64,000 nt of DNA, from positions 731,001 to 795,000 of the forward strand of contig JAKZAP010000022.1 of the NCBI GenBank assembly GCA_023053575.1, written 5' to 3'. Both the position numbers and the translations under genes were made by a program. This document shows, in pieces, positions 1-14,000 of this stretch (its first letter is position 1; the number at the start of each line of letters is the position of its first letter). Below the pieces are notes generated by a model. It was not told the origin of the DNA and made no database searches. It saw only the letters and a list, made by a program, of their open reading frames with translations. Source of the stretch: Branchinecta lynchi (taxonomy: Eukaryota; Arthropoda; Branchiopoda; Anostraca; Branchinectidae).

Positions 1-1803
1 ACAAATGGTCCGATTCAAGTGAAACTTTATTTGTGATAAGAACTGATGACCTAGATGTGAAAAGCATGTGTCCAAACCCTATGCGGCCCTGGTGCAGGGA
101 ATTGGGGGAGGGGGGTCCGAAAAATTTGTGGCATGCACAACAAGACCTAAGGTTTCGATGGGATCCAAAAAATCTAGTATTTGATCCAGACAACTGGGTC
201 TTGTCTTCGCCAGATCCAGTATTCGCCAGGCTAATCATCTGAGAAAACCCAGTTCAGATATACCTCTATCAGCCAAATCTCTTTTGACGATACTGACCGA
301 AACTTCCTGCTTTAATTCTGCCAAATTTCCGGTTTCGGCCGAAGTCCAAGCGAACTACTTGTCCAGCAAATAAAAGAAAACTCGGAAACGAAGTCAGCGT
401 ATCTCCTTATTCCTATACAGGACATCTAATCAACTTCAAATAAAACTTCAACTTACAAACAAATTTCCGGTTTCAACCGGATTCCAGACCAATTATATGT
501 CCGGGTGAAAAATGATTGTCATATACAGACTCAGCGTCTCCTTAGCCCTAAATCTGTCATCTATTCAACTTCAAATAAAACTTTTGCTATTAATGAATTT
601 TCCGGTTTTGGCCGGATTCCGGGCGAACTATTTGTCCGGGTAGAAAATGCTTTTCATATAAGTGTTCAGCATGCTTTCTTACTCCTACGTCTGTCATCTA
701 ATCAGCTTCCGGTAAAACTTTTAATTTTAGCCAACTTTCCGGTTTTTGACGGCTTCCGGACGAACGACTTGTCTGGCGAGAAAATGGTTTTCATCATCGT
801 GTTCAGCATATCTTCTTACCCCTAAATCAAACATCTACTAAACTTCAAATAAAACTCTTACTTTTAACTAACTTTCCGTTTTTTCCCGGATTCCGGACGA
901 AGTACTTGTCTGGCGAGAAAATGGTTTTGACCATCGTGGACGGCATGTTTCTTTACCGTGAAATTGAACATTCAATCAACTTAAAATGAAACTTTTACTT
1001 TTAACCAACTTTCCGGTTTTTGCCGGATTCCGGGCAAACTACTTTTCGGACGAGAAAATGTTTTGCATATTCGTGTTCAGCATGTCTTCTTCCTCCATAA
1101 TCGACTATCACATTTTCTGTTTACAAATATTTTGTTCGCCCTTTAATTTGAACCCCCTCCTCCACCCCTAAATATACTACAGAACCCATCTACGAACTTG
1201 ACCTTACACTTGACCCAATAATCTTCACACCAAGTTTCATCAAAATATCTCATTCCCTTCGAGAGTTATCGTGCTGACAGACGGACAGACGAATAGACGG
1301 ACGGACGGACGGACAGACGAAAAACTTTTGCGATGTCATAGGTATCCCTCCACTTATGTTTTGGGATCCCAGAAACCAAAAGGATGGGCGAATGGGGTGC
1401 AAATTGGACAGTACCAAATTTATGCGGCCTTGATTTATCATTTGGTGTCTGAATCGGATCCGAACAAAGTAGGGGGAGGATGAAGTGGGAACTGGAAGTT
1501 TGAGGTTATGCTGCGGTTCGAGTTAAACTTGATGGACAGGAAGAGGAGATTAGATACATGTGTCCGAGTCGTATTTGGCCACAATGTGGGGAGATGGAGG
1601 GGAGTCCCGAAAATGTTGTGAATCGCATAGGGGTTAAACAAGTAGAGTGATTTCAATGAAACTTGGAAAGTAGAAAGATCGTATACGTCAGCTGGCATAC
1701 TTTAAGGTTCGGACCGGATCCGAGCCCGGTGGGGAGCAGTACCGGAATTTCCGAAAATTCTCACACCACCTACTCGTGCCATATGAGCTCGTAGCTCTTG
1801 TTT
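1..1803 (+). repeat. Family B dispersed repeat copy B1, split by a family A copy
   Basis: Bases 1-140 and about 1372-1803 are one family B copy. The left part matches the terminal monomers seen again near 17910-18050 and 53760-53890. The right part ends with the family's 3' terminus, a GTGCCATATGAGCTCGTAGCTC stretch (positions about 1778-1799) containing the GAGCT/AGCTC hairpin. Family A copy A1 is inserted between the two halves. No coding capacity; short frames here are chance. Confidence 0.75.
141..1371 (+). repeat. Family A dispersed repeat copy A1
   Basis: Family A runs from CAAGACC..GATGGGATCC to ACGTTTTGGGATCCCA. The interior holds about five tandem monomers of roughly 140 bp, each with TTCCGGTTTTGGCCGGATTCCGG-like and TCAACTTCAAATAAAACTT-like segments. 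Near the right end are a GATGAAACTTGG-type core (as its complement) and a (GACG)n microsatellite (1271-1320). The flanks match the uninterrupted family B sequence at 27640 and 53880, which fixes both ends. Confidence 0.75.
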
Positions 1804-1875
1804 TTCACTGGACCGTTTCATTTCGATGTATCAGTCCACAAAACGATGCTTTCCGTTACTTAGAAGGAAGCAGTT

Positions 1876-1905
1876 CAAATTTATGGCATACACCACCTGA
1901 ATACA
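1876..1905 (+). promoter_or_regulatory. Conserved block upstream of astacin gene 1 start
   Basis: An A/T-rich TTTATGGC..AC..CACCTG block lies about 75 bp before the ATG. A matching block lies about 80 bp before the ATG of the paralogue (30681-30705). The surrounding non-coding sequence is not obviously alike, so this is a candidate core promoter or 5' UTR element kept after duplication. No better-known promoter motif is clear. Confidence 0.4.
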
Positions 1906-1955
1906 AGGAAAACAAGACAGCAGTAATCTACTTAAGTTCAGTCCAGAACACTGAG

Positions 1956-2016
1956 ATGGCAATGATTCTTAGAGCATTAGGGATTTTTCTGACATGCCAG
2001 ATTGGAGCTGCCTTTG
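1956..2016 (+). CDS. Astacin gene 1 exon 1 (signal peptide)
   Basis: Codes about 20 residues: short N-terminus, hydrophobic core (ILRALGIFLTC) and a small-residue cleavage region (IGAAF). It ends in phase 1 at GTAAGT (2017). A second in-frame ATG at 1962 is an alternative start. Length and phase equal exon 1 of the paralogue. Confidence 0.8.
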
Positions 2017-5000
2017 GTAAGTAAAAGCTAAACAGACAAAATAAACCTATTTGACTCTGCTAAACGGATATGCAGCTAAGTCTTATTCTAGCCAAGTTCC
2101 AGTCCTTCTTAGCTATGGGCCTCTTAAAGTTTAACCGAAAAGGCTGAGATAGAACAGTCTATAGTTACCCGTCACTTACTCACTTAAATATACTTGAAAA
2201 CCAGATGAAAATGTGTTCCTTCGTTACTCCGCCATTCAAGAATAATCGATTTTCGTATAGTGGAATTTCCCTGCCGGATTTGTGGTTACTTTATGTGCTT
2301 TAACTGTGTGGTATGCTTGACGACCGCGATTTACGAAACTGAAATGTTCATGCAGCGAGTTGTGATCACCTAGCTAATCACCAGCTACTAAAAGGCCTTT
2401 GTGTTGAAATTCAAATTTTCCCCGTCATAGTAGAACTTCACGTTGGGAGGAAAGAGCATACAGTGGAAACAAAAAAATCCTTTCACAAGTTCCAAATAAT
2501 TCAGTGTGTTCAATTAACTGCTACCACACAAGTTGGCTTTTCAGTTAAACTTTAAGGATCAAGCTAGAAATGTAAAACTTGTGAAGCCTGGCTGACTTAT
2601 TCGTGTAGCGTAGTCAACATAATTCGCAGTCAGCTACGGTTGAATTAATATTTATTATAACAAAGTACACTGATGAATCGGAGATTCTTTGCCAAAATTA
2701 GGATTATTAGACTGATTGTCTAGGGTTATTAGACTATTACTGATTAGATAAGATAGATAGATAAGATAAGATAGATAAAGCCAGGTTTGTTAACTGAAAT
2801 CAAAACAGTGATCCGCCTCAGAACAGGGATCCTGACTCAAGAAAGAAAAATAATACAAATAATACAAAAAACAAAAAACAAATGTACGCCGTAGAGACAC
2901 CGAGTCTTTTTAGGAAAGGCTTACATGACTATTTTAGCTTTTTCTAGTTTTCTTTTATCTAGCTTTTTAACCAATCACGTAGGTTAAAATTACCAATTCC
3001 CGAGTCTTCAATCTGTTTTGCAGATCAGTTTGATGCCTTGAAGCATCGTTTCCAATCATACTTTCATACCGCTAGGAGCGCTGAATAGAGAAAAAAGCGA
3101 ATTCCATACCTCTTTCTCGGACACTAAAAACTCCTCTCAGGTGGTTTTAATTACTACGGAAGAATTTTTATTTCCTCGGCGATATCCCTGGACCATAAAT
3201 TTCTCATCTCAGAGCCAGAGGCGTTACTAGCCAAAATGTTTTTTTTTTTGGGGTGGGGGGGGGGGTTGGCAAGGCATTTACCGACCGGCTGGTAATTTTA
3301 CCGACTGTTTTTGCAAAAAAAAAAAATGTTTTCAAGAAAAAAATTAAAATCGCAGCGCTTCGCGCCTACTCGGTTATTTTCACCAACTGGCCGACAACAT
3401 TGTGGAGGCTTCCCCCCCCCCCAATCATGATGCCCCTGCTCAGAGCTTTCGATTGTTTCAAGAGATTTAGCAGTGCCGAGTCCTAGACATACTGGGCTTT
3501 ATTATGTAGGTGCCTGCAGGGGCGTCACGTAAGGGAAGGGGGCGCCCCCCCCCAAATGTTGTCGATAAGAAGTAATCGAGTCGGTGCAAAGCACCGCGGT
3601 TTTTCATAAAAGCTGTAATATTTTAAAAGATTTCTTCTGTGATGTTTTTAAATGCGTAATTGTTTTGTATTTATCTTTTAGAAGCCAGCTTCTACCTTTA
3701 AAAAAAACGGTCAATGCGCCTCTGTGGGGATTAATACGATATCGTATCAACCTTTTGACAAATGCAATACTATTATATGCTTGCTCGAGAAAAGTTATGA
3801 TTTATTGTTTTGTCTGTAATAATTAGTTGCGTTTTTGGAGATACCATGGTATCTGATACCACGGTCAACAGACATTTTTGCAGTTATCGTGTTATCTCGC
3901 CAGTTATCATGGTATTTGCTATTCAGATACCATGGTGCGACCGTGGTAACTCATCGTGATACCTGAAAAAGTCCTCTCACTTTCACCGTCATCATCAATA
4001 GAACCTAGGATTTTGTCAAATTGGTGGGAAAGAAGTCTGGCACATGTGACTGGATATCAGTTTTCTTTGGGATAGAATAGAATTTTATTTTTTAAAAGCA
4101 GCTGTCACAGCGTTACCGCCGAATTTGACCTTTTCTTCATAAAAAATTATGAATAACATAACACTTTGTCACGAAGGAAAAAAAGAAAACAAAAGGACTA
4201 ACTTATCGGTTATTGTACAACTCAACAAATACTCGAACGAAACTCCTTCTAAATCTTTCATGAAGAGGGGCCAGACGGGCTAGTTTGGGGAGTTTCTGGG
4301 ATTTCTCTCGCTGGGGTCTAATACGTATAGGAGAATAGGGGGGTGGGAAAATATTACTTAGTCGTGGAACAGATAGTGTTTTAATACCGAAATCGATGCG
4401 AAGGCGGGTTCGTCTCTCTTCCAGGGTAGCCAGCTTGAACCTTTTTAGTATGTAACTGTAGGGCACTCTACCCTACCCGTTAATAATCATGAGGGCCCTT
4501 TTTTGAATGTTCTCGATACGGTATGTGTGTTCTAAAGAGAGCCCGAAGTGTCAAACAGGACAAGCGTATTCAAGGATAACTTTTATAAAACTAACGGGCA
4601 AGAATATTTTATAAGTAGTTTGAAAACGGCAATACATGGGGAGGCTTGTTTAAAATATTTTTGATGTGGCATCCCATTTTAGAATCATTGGTTAAAGTAA
4701 CTCCTAGTAGTTTATTTCTTTTAACGGAGATTTCAGGGGGGATGGGGTCAAGAAAAGCTGGGGTAGATTTAAAAAAGTTAATTGTCATAATTGAAGATTT
4801 CTTGGAGTTTCTTGCGAAAGAGCAGCTTCCTGGGTAATGTCATCCAGAATGGTCATTGCTGAGCTCTTGATATTTCGCTGGCAAACCTCAAAAGCTGAGA
4901 GGTCGTCAACATATTTCCATCGGTCAGGGTACACAGAAATAAGACTATCTACCATAATTAAATATAAAATCGGACCTAGTAAATTATCTTGGGGGACACC

Positions 5001-8000
5001 ACAAAAAATAGAGAGGGGCTTAGAGAAAACATTATTATATTTGACAATTTGTGATCGATTTGTCAACTAAAATTTTTATAAAAAAAAGGACTAACTTTAA
5101 ACTCTGAAATGACTTCGGGATGACTTCGAAATGCGCAATTTCGGCAATTGTCGATTTAGCATTCGTGCTGCTTCCTCGTTCCACTTCCAGTCAAACACGT
5201 TTCCTTTACCTGCAGATCATCGAATTACGATAATGCAGATATTGCCGTGACAACAATTTCCTTCGAGTCGGAACTTGCAACAAAGCACAGAAAGTGCTTC
5301 TAGAATCGTCCGTCTCTAAGGCAGATTGCACAGCCTGCTCAACACCAAATTTCTACTAAACGGAGCCTGCAACAGAGCTCACAGAGAGCTTTCAGATACT
5401 ACGGCAACTGCAAAAACGACTAATTGCAGATTCAGTTGCCGTGGTAACAGATACCATGGTATCTGCAAACACGCAATTATTGTTAGCAGAAGGGTCTGAA
5501 CAAGGCTTTCCTGTGACCGATTTTTCAATAGGCTCACCCGCTGTGCGAACTTGCCCAGCTGCAGCGAAACCAGCATCTACTTTCACGACTGAAGATGCTG
5601 GACTTTTCGAAGGTGATATCGTTCTCCCAGAAGGAAAATCGATCCACGACGTCAGGGTTGGTTTGGTTAATGGCAAATATAGGTGGCAAGGAGGAGTTGT
5701 TCATTATACTATAGCCCCAGAATTTAGTAAGTACCCCAAGTTTCTTATAGGACACGCCGTACATGGGATCGTAACCGCAAAGTTACGCAGCTTTACGGCG
5801 CTACTGATTCCTTTGTGGCTGTGGCCCAACGCAGTTCCGAGTTTGACTCTTCTCTAGACAGGTGCCATCCGTATTATAGTGCGTTTGTATAGTCATTTTG
5901 TTTAGTTTAGTCTGATCTTTTCTTTCCTTTATTGTTTTTTATATACTCCGTGTGGTCATGTTCTGTGCCATTTTTATACGGGTTGATACAATTATTGATC
6001 GATCGATTGGTTGATAATATTAATTTATTCTACTTCAGTAGTATTTTCACCCATTCTCGTTCCCGAGATTCTACACTTCATAGTGTTTCCTCCATAGCAT
6101 TACACGGATTATCAGAATTGCATTTATTTTCTTGTATCTGGCTCCTGATCTTTTAGAGAGGTTTATTGGTCCAAATAACGGTCATGACAAGTTTGCCAAG
6201 TATGTCATCGAATGTTAGGGATATGGGAAGAGGCTAAGCCTACACTGTAAAAATAATCTTGCAGTATTGCTACTGGGATTAATCTTGTCTCTAATAAGAT
6301 AAGATTATCTATAATTTGGTTTAATCTTATCGCGGTAGAGATAAGATTAACCCCAGTAGCTAATACTACATTTAACTTTAATCCTACTCGGAGAAACTTT
6401 TTACAGTGTAGTTTTAAGTAGTCAACTGTCTCACAACATCTCAGCAGAAACACTGTGTAGTGCGAGGTGTTCTTTAAAGAGGTATAACCAGAAGGATTTG
6501 AATATTTTAAATGTCTAAACCATAACCTTTCATTTAGTGGCAGGATTCGGAAGCAACAGGAGGCAAGCTCAAGGTAGAACCAGTAGAACTGAATACAAAA
6601 TTTGCAGATGAATTGGCCATATTACAGTTCAGCGCTCCAAGTGGACTAGTTTACATTAGTCCCCCATTGCGTCATAACCAACACTTGTGGAGAAGTAGTA
6701 ACAAGACAAAAGGTGTCGATGGGATCCCAAAAGTCTAAGATTTGATCCAGACAATTCGGTCTTGTCTTCGCCAGGCTAATCATCAGGGAAAACCGAGTTC
6801 AGATATTCTATCTACCTATCTATACCTCTATAAGCCATATCAATTTTGACGATATTGGCCGAAACTTCCTGCTTTACTACTGCCAAATCTGCGGTTTCGC
6901 CCGAATACCGAGTGAACTACTAGTCCAGCAAAAAAAGAAAATTCAGAAACGAAGCCGGCGTATCTCCTTATCCCTATAAAGAAATCTAATCAACTTTAAA
7001 TAAAATTTTGACTTACAAAATGTGGGTACAACCGGATTCCGGAATAATTATATGTCCGGGTAAAAAATGATAATTATATAGAGACTCAGCGTCTCTTCTT
7101 ACCCCATCATCTAATCAACTTCAAATAAAGCTTTTACTTTTAACATATTTTCCGGTTTTGGCCGGATTACAGGCGAACTAGTTGTCCTGCGAGAAAATGG
7201 TTTTCACCATCGTGCTCAGCATGTCTTCTTACCTAGAAATCAAACATTTAATAAACTTCAAATGAAACTGTTACTTTTAACCAACTTTCCAGTTTTGGCC
7301 GGATTCCGGACGAACTGCTTGTCCGGCGACAAAGTTATTTTCACCATCATGCTCAGCATGTCTTCTTACCCCTAAATCAAACATTTAATCAACTTCAAAT
7401 GAAACTTTTACTTTTACTTTCAACAAACCTTTCCGGTTTTGGCCGGATTCCGGACGAACTACTTGTCCGGCGAAAAAATGATTGTCACCATCGTGCTCAG
7501 CATGTCTTCTTACCTCGTAATCGACTATCACATTAGCTGTTTAAAAATATTTTGTTTGTCCCTTAAATTGAACCCCCTCCAATGTTTACAACGGATAAGT
7601 CAGCTATGATTTTCATCAGCGATATTTCGACCCTTCTTGGCAAGAGTCCTCGTCAGGCTGTCAATCTTCGTGTTCAACTTCGGGGAAGGAAACAAACCTG
7701 TAATCTCAGTTGGTTTATCACTTGTCCTTGTCCTGTAATGATTACAAGGTTTGTTTCCTTCCCCGAAGTTGAACACGAAGATTGACAGCCTGACGAGGAC
7801 TCTTGCCAAGAAGGGTCGAAATATCGCTGATGAAAATCATAGCTGACTTATCCGTTGTAAACATTGTTTGATTAAATGTTTCAAAGTCAGCTTGGGCTCA
7901 AAGAATATTTGAACCCCCTCCCCCACCCCCAAATATAGGGCTACAGAGCCCATCTACGAACTTGACCTTACCCTTGACCCAAACAATCCTCGTACCAAGT

Positions 8001-11000
8001 TTCATCAAAATATCTCATTCCCTTCGAGAGTTATCGTGCTTACAGACGGACGGACAACTTTTGCGATGTCATAAGTATCCCTCAACTTACGTTTTGGGAT
8101 CCAAAAAATTAAGATCCATAAGGTAGTGGGTCACTTTCACTTTCTGCCGCTGAGACGTATGCAGAGCCTCCATTACCTGGGACACAGATGCCAGGTTTTC
8201 CACTCACTAGCCTGTGGATCTATTTTACCATGTCTGATCCAAGTGCTGACGGTGAGGCATAGGAGGATTAACAGAAAATAATCCGCCAATTGTATTGACG
8301 CGTGGATGTACTTGCACCATTTGCCGATATACATTATCTGTTTTTTGCTCTTGGTGGAGCCAATGACAAATAGACATATTAAATATTTGTGCAGATACCA
8401 TGTTACAAAATCATAGTCCCTTTTAGTGATAATGATAAGTGAAATGACTTATTCAGATACCACAATCAGTTACCACAGTCGAACCGTGGTATCTGATTAT
8501 CGATACCACGATAATTGCTCAGATACACGGTAACTGCAAAACACCTTTTGACCGTGGTATCAGAGAACATGGTATCTGCAAAAACGCAACAAATATTAGA
8601 AAGCAAGAGAAGAAGTAATCTACCAACACGGGTCGCCGTGGGTTGTCTCCGTACGCAAGAAGTCTGCTAGTTACTGCACACTGAGTAAACCCGTCTTATT
8701 CATCATTTCACACATCCGTCCCTTTCATTTGTTCCAAAGATTTCGTATCAAAATACATCCTCTGCGAAATTGTTAACTTCACGAGTGAGCTGAATCCACA
8801 TCGAATTCAGGCTTTGTCAGTGATCGCAGAACTCTGCGTTTTGTCAAAGATTGTTTACTTCTTCTACAAATCAAGCCAGCATTCTACGACAAGTTACACA
8901 CCAGTACATCAGAGGCTGAACTGAAAAAGCTGAGGTTTCGATTGAGGTTCAAAGTTTCGTAAGCGAGATTTGTCTTTAATGGTTAGTAAAGTTTCTTAGG
9001 CGGCTGAATGCTATATATTTTTGCGGCCAACGTCAGTATCGTTCAGAGGAAAATGACAACACTGTGCTTTTTTCTAACACTCCATCATTAGGTGCTGAAA
9101 ACGTTACTTGGCTCGAACGTGCATTCGAGGACTACAATAGCAAAACATGCACTCGCTTTTTTCCCAGAACCGACGAGCCCGACTACATTCGAATCACCAA
9201 CAAGCCAGACGGCTGCTATTCGTAAGTAAATGAATGAATGAATGATCTTTATTATTACCCGTAAAAGTGTAGAGACCCAAAGTATGGAGTATTATAAATA
9301 AACAAAAACGATAAATAACGAAAAACCAGACCAAAGGTTTCGATGGGATCCCAAAAATTCAATATTTATCCAGAGAATTGGGTCTTGTCTTCGCCAAATC
9401 CAGTCTCCACTAGACACCTTGGACATTTTTACTATCAAAATTTCGAAACAGATTAAGGAAAAATAGCTAATCATCTGAGAAACCAAGTTCAGATATGGAT
9501 TCAGCGTGTGTTTCCCCTATTAGTCATGTCTATTTTGCCAAATCGATCGAAACTTCCTGCGCCTTACTTCTGCCAATTTTCCGGTCCGGCGGAATTCAGG
9601 AACTACTTGTCCTGCGAAAAAATCAAACTGAGAAACGAACTCAGCTTATATTTTCTTTCCGAAATGTCGAGCATCTAGTCAGCTTAAAATAAAAATTAAC
9701 TTATAACTAATTTTTTTTTCGTATAAATAGTGAACTGAAAGACAAAATGCTCCACAGCCGGGATTTGAACCCAGGACCCTCTGCTTACAAGGAAGGCGCT
9801 CTAACCATTTGAGCTTGAAAAGAGTTTGCAAACCACTACAATGACACAATGAACTGGTTAGATGAATTGTGTTGTGAGATTGGTTTTGTCCTGTATTTAT
9901 GGCACTTGAGCTTACTCAAGTGCCATATAGCGATCGTAATGTCTGTCTGTCTGTCGGTCTGTCCGCATTTTCCTAGTTTGGGCACTTCCACATGACCTAG
10001 GTCGATAAAACTTGGCAAGCATATCAGGGACCCAACCGGATTAACTTGGAGATAATCACTTCCCCGATCCGACCATCAATGGGGGAGTGGCAGCATGGGG
10101 AATCCGGAAATTAGTAACATTCATAACTTTGGAACGGATAATCGGGCGTGCATTAAACTTGACAGGTATCAAGAACAAATGTCTTGGATGTTCATTGTCA
10201 AATTCGGATCGGATCCGATAACTGGGGGGAGGCTGAAGGGCTGGAGAACTTGAAATACTTTTTCTAGTTTTCGTCAAACCCTCTACACCTTTCTTCGCCT
10301 AGCTCTGCGCATGGAAGAGACATTCTTTCGTCGCACTACTATAGTTCTGTTCGTGGTTGAGTCATTCTTTGCTAGAATTCGTTCGGAGAGAAATAGATCA
10401 ATCGAAGGTTGAGGGGGTTGGCAAAATATGTTGTTGAACTTAGTAGGGTTTGATATAGACTAGGGGGTGCTAGGATGATGAAACTTAGGAGGTGTATCAG
10501 GGACCCGACCAAACCAGCCTGGAAATCATCAGCTTCCCGATCCGACCATTTTGGGGGAGTGGAGGGTGGGGGAATCCGGAAAATTGAGTGGTATGTAACT
10601 TTCGAACGGTGAACGGATTGAAATGAAACTCAATTCCTGAATAAATGACATATCTCTGATTTTTCATTTTAAGTCCGAACTAGATTCGACAGCTATGGAG
10701 GAGTTGTGGGGGGGGGGAGACCGGAAATCCCGAGAAACGGTTAGAATGGAGGGATCGGAGTGAAACTTGCTGGGAATAACCAGCATCTGCTCCAGATAAA
10801 TCGTTCACACATTTGGACTGGATCCGGACACTTGGGTGGAGGGGTGTTTCCCGGAATTCTGGTGATGGCGGTTCTGGGGACTTTGACGACAAAACTTGGG
10901 AGGCATATCAGGGACCCTATCAAACTGACTTGTAAATACAAATTTACTCGATCCGATAGTCGTGGGGGAGTAGAGGAAGGGGGAATCCGGAATATTGAGT

Positions 11001-14000
11001 CATGCGTAACTTTGGAACGGGTGATCGGATTTGAGTGAAATTTTGTAATTGAACAGAGGACATGTCGGGTGATCTTGTTCATGTCCAGACCGGATCCGAC
11101 AAGAACTGGGGGGGGGGATATGTGACCGGCTTAGACTGGAGAGATTGGGATGGAACTTTGTGGGAATAACACACAGATGCTCCGGATAATTCATTTACAG
11201 AACCGGATAGGCTCTGGCGACTCTTTGGGGAGTTTGAGGGGCATGGGTCTGGAATTCCGGTGATTGCGAGTAAAGGTGCTTCCAGATGTGCTCTTCTAAA
11301 TTAAATTCGAAAAAAGTTTCTGGTGTATTGGTCGCGGGACAAGTGTGTCAAGTGCCATCTCTGTATCATTATTAATTTCCGTGACATGAGGATGTGAACT
11401 AGTGAGATGAATTTGCCTTCAGGTGGGATCACTGTTCCTGTGGCCGGTTTTTACCAGAATATTGTAGTGGTTTCGAAACTCTGTTCATAAGCCCCTCGGT
11501 AGCTCAAATGGTTAGAGCGCCTGCATTGTAAGCAGAGGGTCCTGGGTTCAAATCCCGACTGAGAAGCATTTTGTCTTTCCTTTCACTACTTATAAAAATG
11601 TTTCCGTGTCAAGGGCACCTTCCCCATTCAAATTATATGTTCGGTTTTATTTGGTTTTCACCATGAGACCCCGCCTTGTGGGTCCTGGTTTGTCTATATG
11701 GCTCCGATAATAGAGTCCTAGACTTCTAAATTAAATTATTGGTCACGGTAGTCCCTTGTGTAAATTGCCATCTATGTATCATTAATAACTAATTTTCCGG
11801 TTCCAGCCGGATTCCGAGCAAATTATACGTCCGGGTAAAAAGTGATTGTCATATAAGATAAGATAAGATTTATTTACTCTAAGAGCAAAGGCCATGGCCA
11901 ATACATGAAAAATAAGCACAAACAAACAAAAATAATACCTTCTACAAGCACCTATCCCTATGGGCCAGGGCTACCCTGAGCAACCTCGCCACAAGATTAA
12001 TACTCATAAAATAACTATTTCCCATGATCCTGCACATCCATTCTTCATCTACCCCTCTTTCATTCACACCAACACTTTCTTACCTAAGTTCATTCAAATT
12101 CTCGCATTCATACAACAAATGTTTCAAATTCTCATCCATACTACACCTAGGACATGAGTAAGTTCTTATCCCTAAATCATATATCTAATCAACTATAAAT
12201 AAAACTTTACTTTAAAAAAAATTTCGGTTTAGGCCGGATTCCGGGTGTACTATTTGTCGGGGTAGAAAATGATTTTCACATAAGTATTCAGTATGTCTTT
12301 TTATCTCTCAACGGAACATCTAATCAACTATGAATAAAATTTTTACTTTTAACAAACTTTCCCGCAAACCACGAGTAGGCCTTTTACGGCTAGATTCACT
12401 AGAGATGAGCCTGTATTAATCGTTGGGCTGAAAGACAGACGAAGCCAACGAACGGAAGAAGAACATGGTAGAACTGCAGGACGAGCAAAAAGTGGAGCGA
12501 CCGTATAAGGGCTACTAATATAAGGTTTGAAGCCAAGCTGACCATTCATTACGAAAGAAATAGAAAATCGTGATTTTCGGGTTTTTTTTTCTTGATCAGC
12601 TAATTATCCCTCTATGATGATGTGCGAGGGATAAATATAAATTCGGATATTTCGGATGCACTTCCGGCAAACCGTCCTCAGCGAAAAACAAAACAAAACT
12701 AAATCATAAAATCCATCACAATCACAACAGGAGAACGATGCGGAACCAACAGACAATAAGACGAGATGTAACTAAAAACCAGAAGAAAACGCTGCGGATG
12801 CAGATAAAAATAAAATAACGAAAGATAAAATGTGCGTGTTAAAATGTATATGTACAAATCTGTGATTATTTACAATTCTGAGCTCTGTGTATATTTACAA
12901 TTTACCATCCGTCTGGGAAAGCGCAGAAGCTTTCACCCAGAAAACGGCCCACTCGAAAAATCCATTATCCGAAAAATCCATTTATCCCTCTCACATCATC
13001 ATAGAGGGATAATTAGCTGATCAAGAAAAAAAAACCCGAAAATCACGGTTTTCTATTTCTTTTAAGGGCTACTAATACGAATAAACTCACAAGTATAAGA
13101 ATTCTTGTAAATTCAGCCAACGCCTGAAAACGGTCGATAACAGTCGGACAGTCGGGGCCAGGCTTTCCTTACCATCATCACTGCCATACCAAAAAGTTAA
13201 GACTTTTCAACTTTAAAGTGCGAACACACGATCAGGATCGTGAGCCCCCGGACTGGAATTGCTGCCCTGATTTTCAGCATCATCACTTCCATATGGAAAA
13301 GTTGAAATTTTTTCAACTTGGTGATGAAAGTGCAGGAAATCCGGACGGGATTTTCCTTACCATTCTCACTGCAATACCAAAAAGTTAAGACTTTCAACTT
13401 TCAAAAATTAAAATTTTTCAACTTCTTGATGAAAATGAAGAAAATCCAGCTAATAAACGCGGAGCGTGTTTTCACATTATAAACAATGAAAGACAAACAC
13501 ATAGCATCCGTAAAATGGTCGGATCAGGATAAAAGGTTGCTTATACATTTTACCAAAAATCAGGAAACAATCCAGTCTGCAAATTGTCTTTGTTACTACC
13601 AACCAAAAAAATCAAACTCATTTCTCCGCCTTCGAAATATACATAATTTTTTTCTATACTCATAATATATTCCTCTATTATTTTTCTTACATTACTCTTA
13701 TATTTTTATTTATATTATTTTATATTAGTTTAGTATTCACATTTTTTGTCTATATTTTTTTCCATATTGCGATATTTGGATCAAACCTATCTGTCCGCCT
13801 TTGTACACGTACAGATTTTTTTTTCTATGTTCTAATGATACCGATCGGGTTCACCGTTCTGTGTTTTTCCTTAACATAAATGCATTGATTTAACAAGACC
13901 AAAGGTGTCGATGGGAACCCAAAAATCTAATATTTGATTCAGACAATCGGGTCTTGTCTTCGCCATATCCAGTCTTGGACAGGCTAATTATCAGAGAAAA

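Noticed and set aside
141..1371. Family A as an LTR retroelement because of GGGATCCCAAAA at both ends
   Set aside because: The shared end motif is only about 14 bp and no primer-binding site, polypurine tract or gag-pol remnant is present.
3253..3486. Short plus-strand frame beside poly-G tract
   Set aside because: Low-complexity translation with no homology and no splice context.
11494..11565. Functional tRNA-Thr (TGT) gene
   Set aside because: Stem mismatches plus upstream and tail sequences shared with the copy at 9735 show a SINE.
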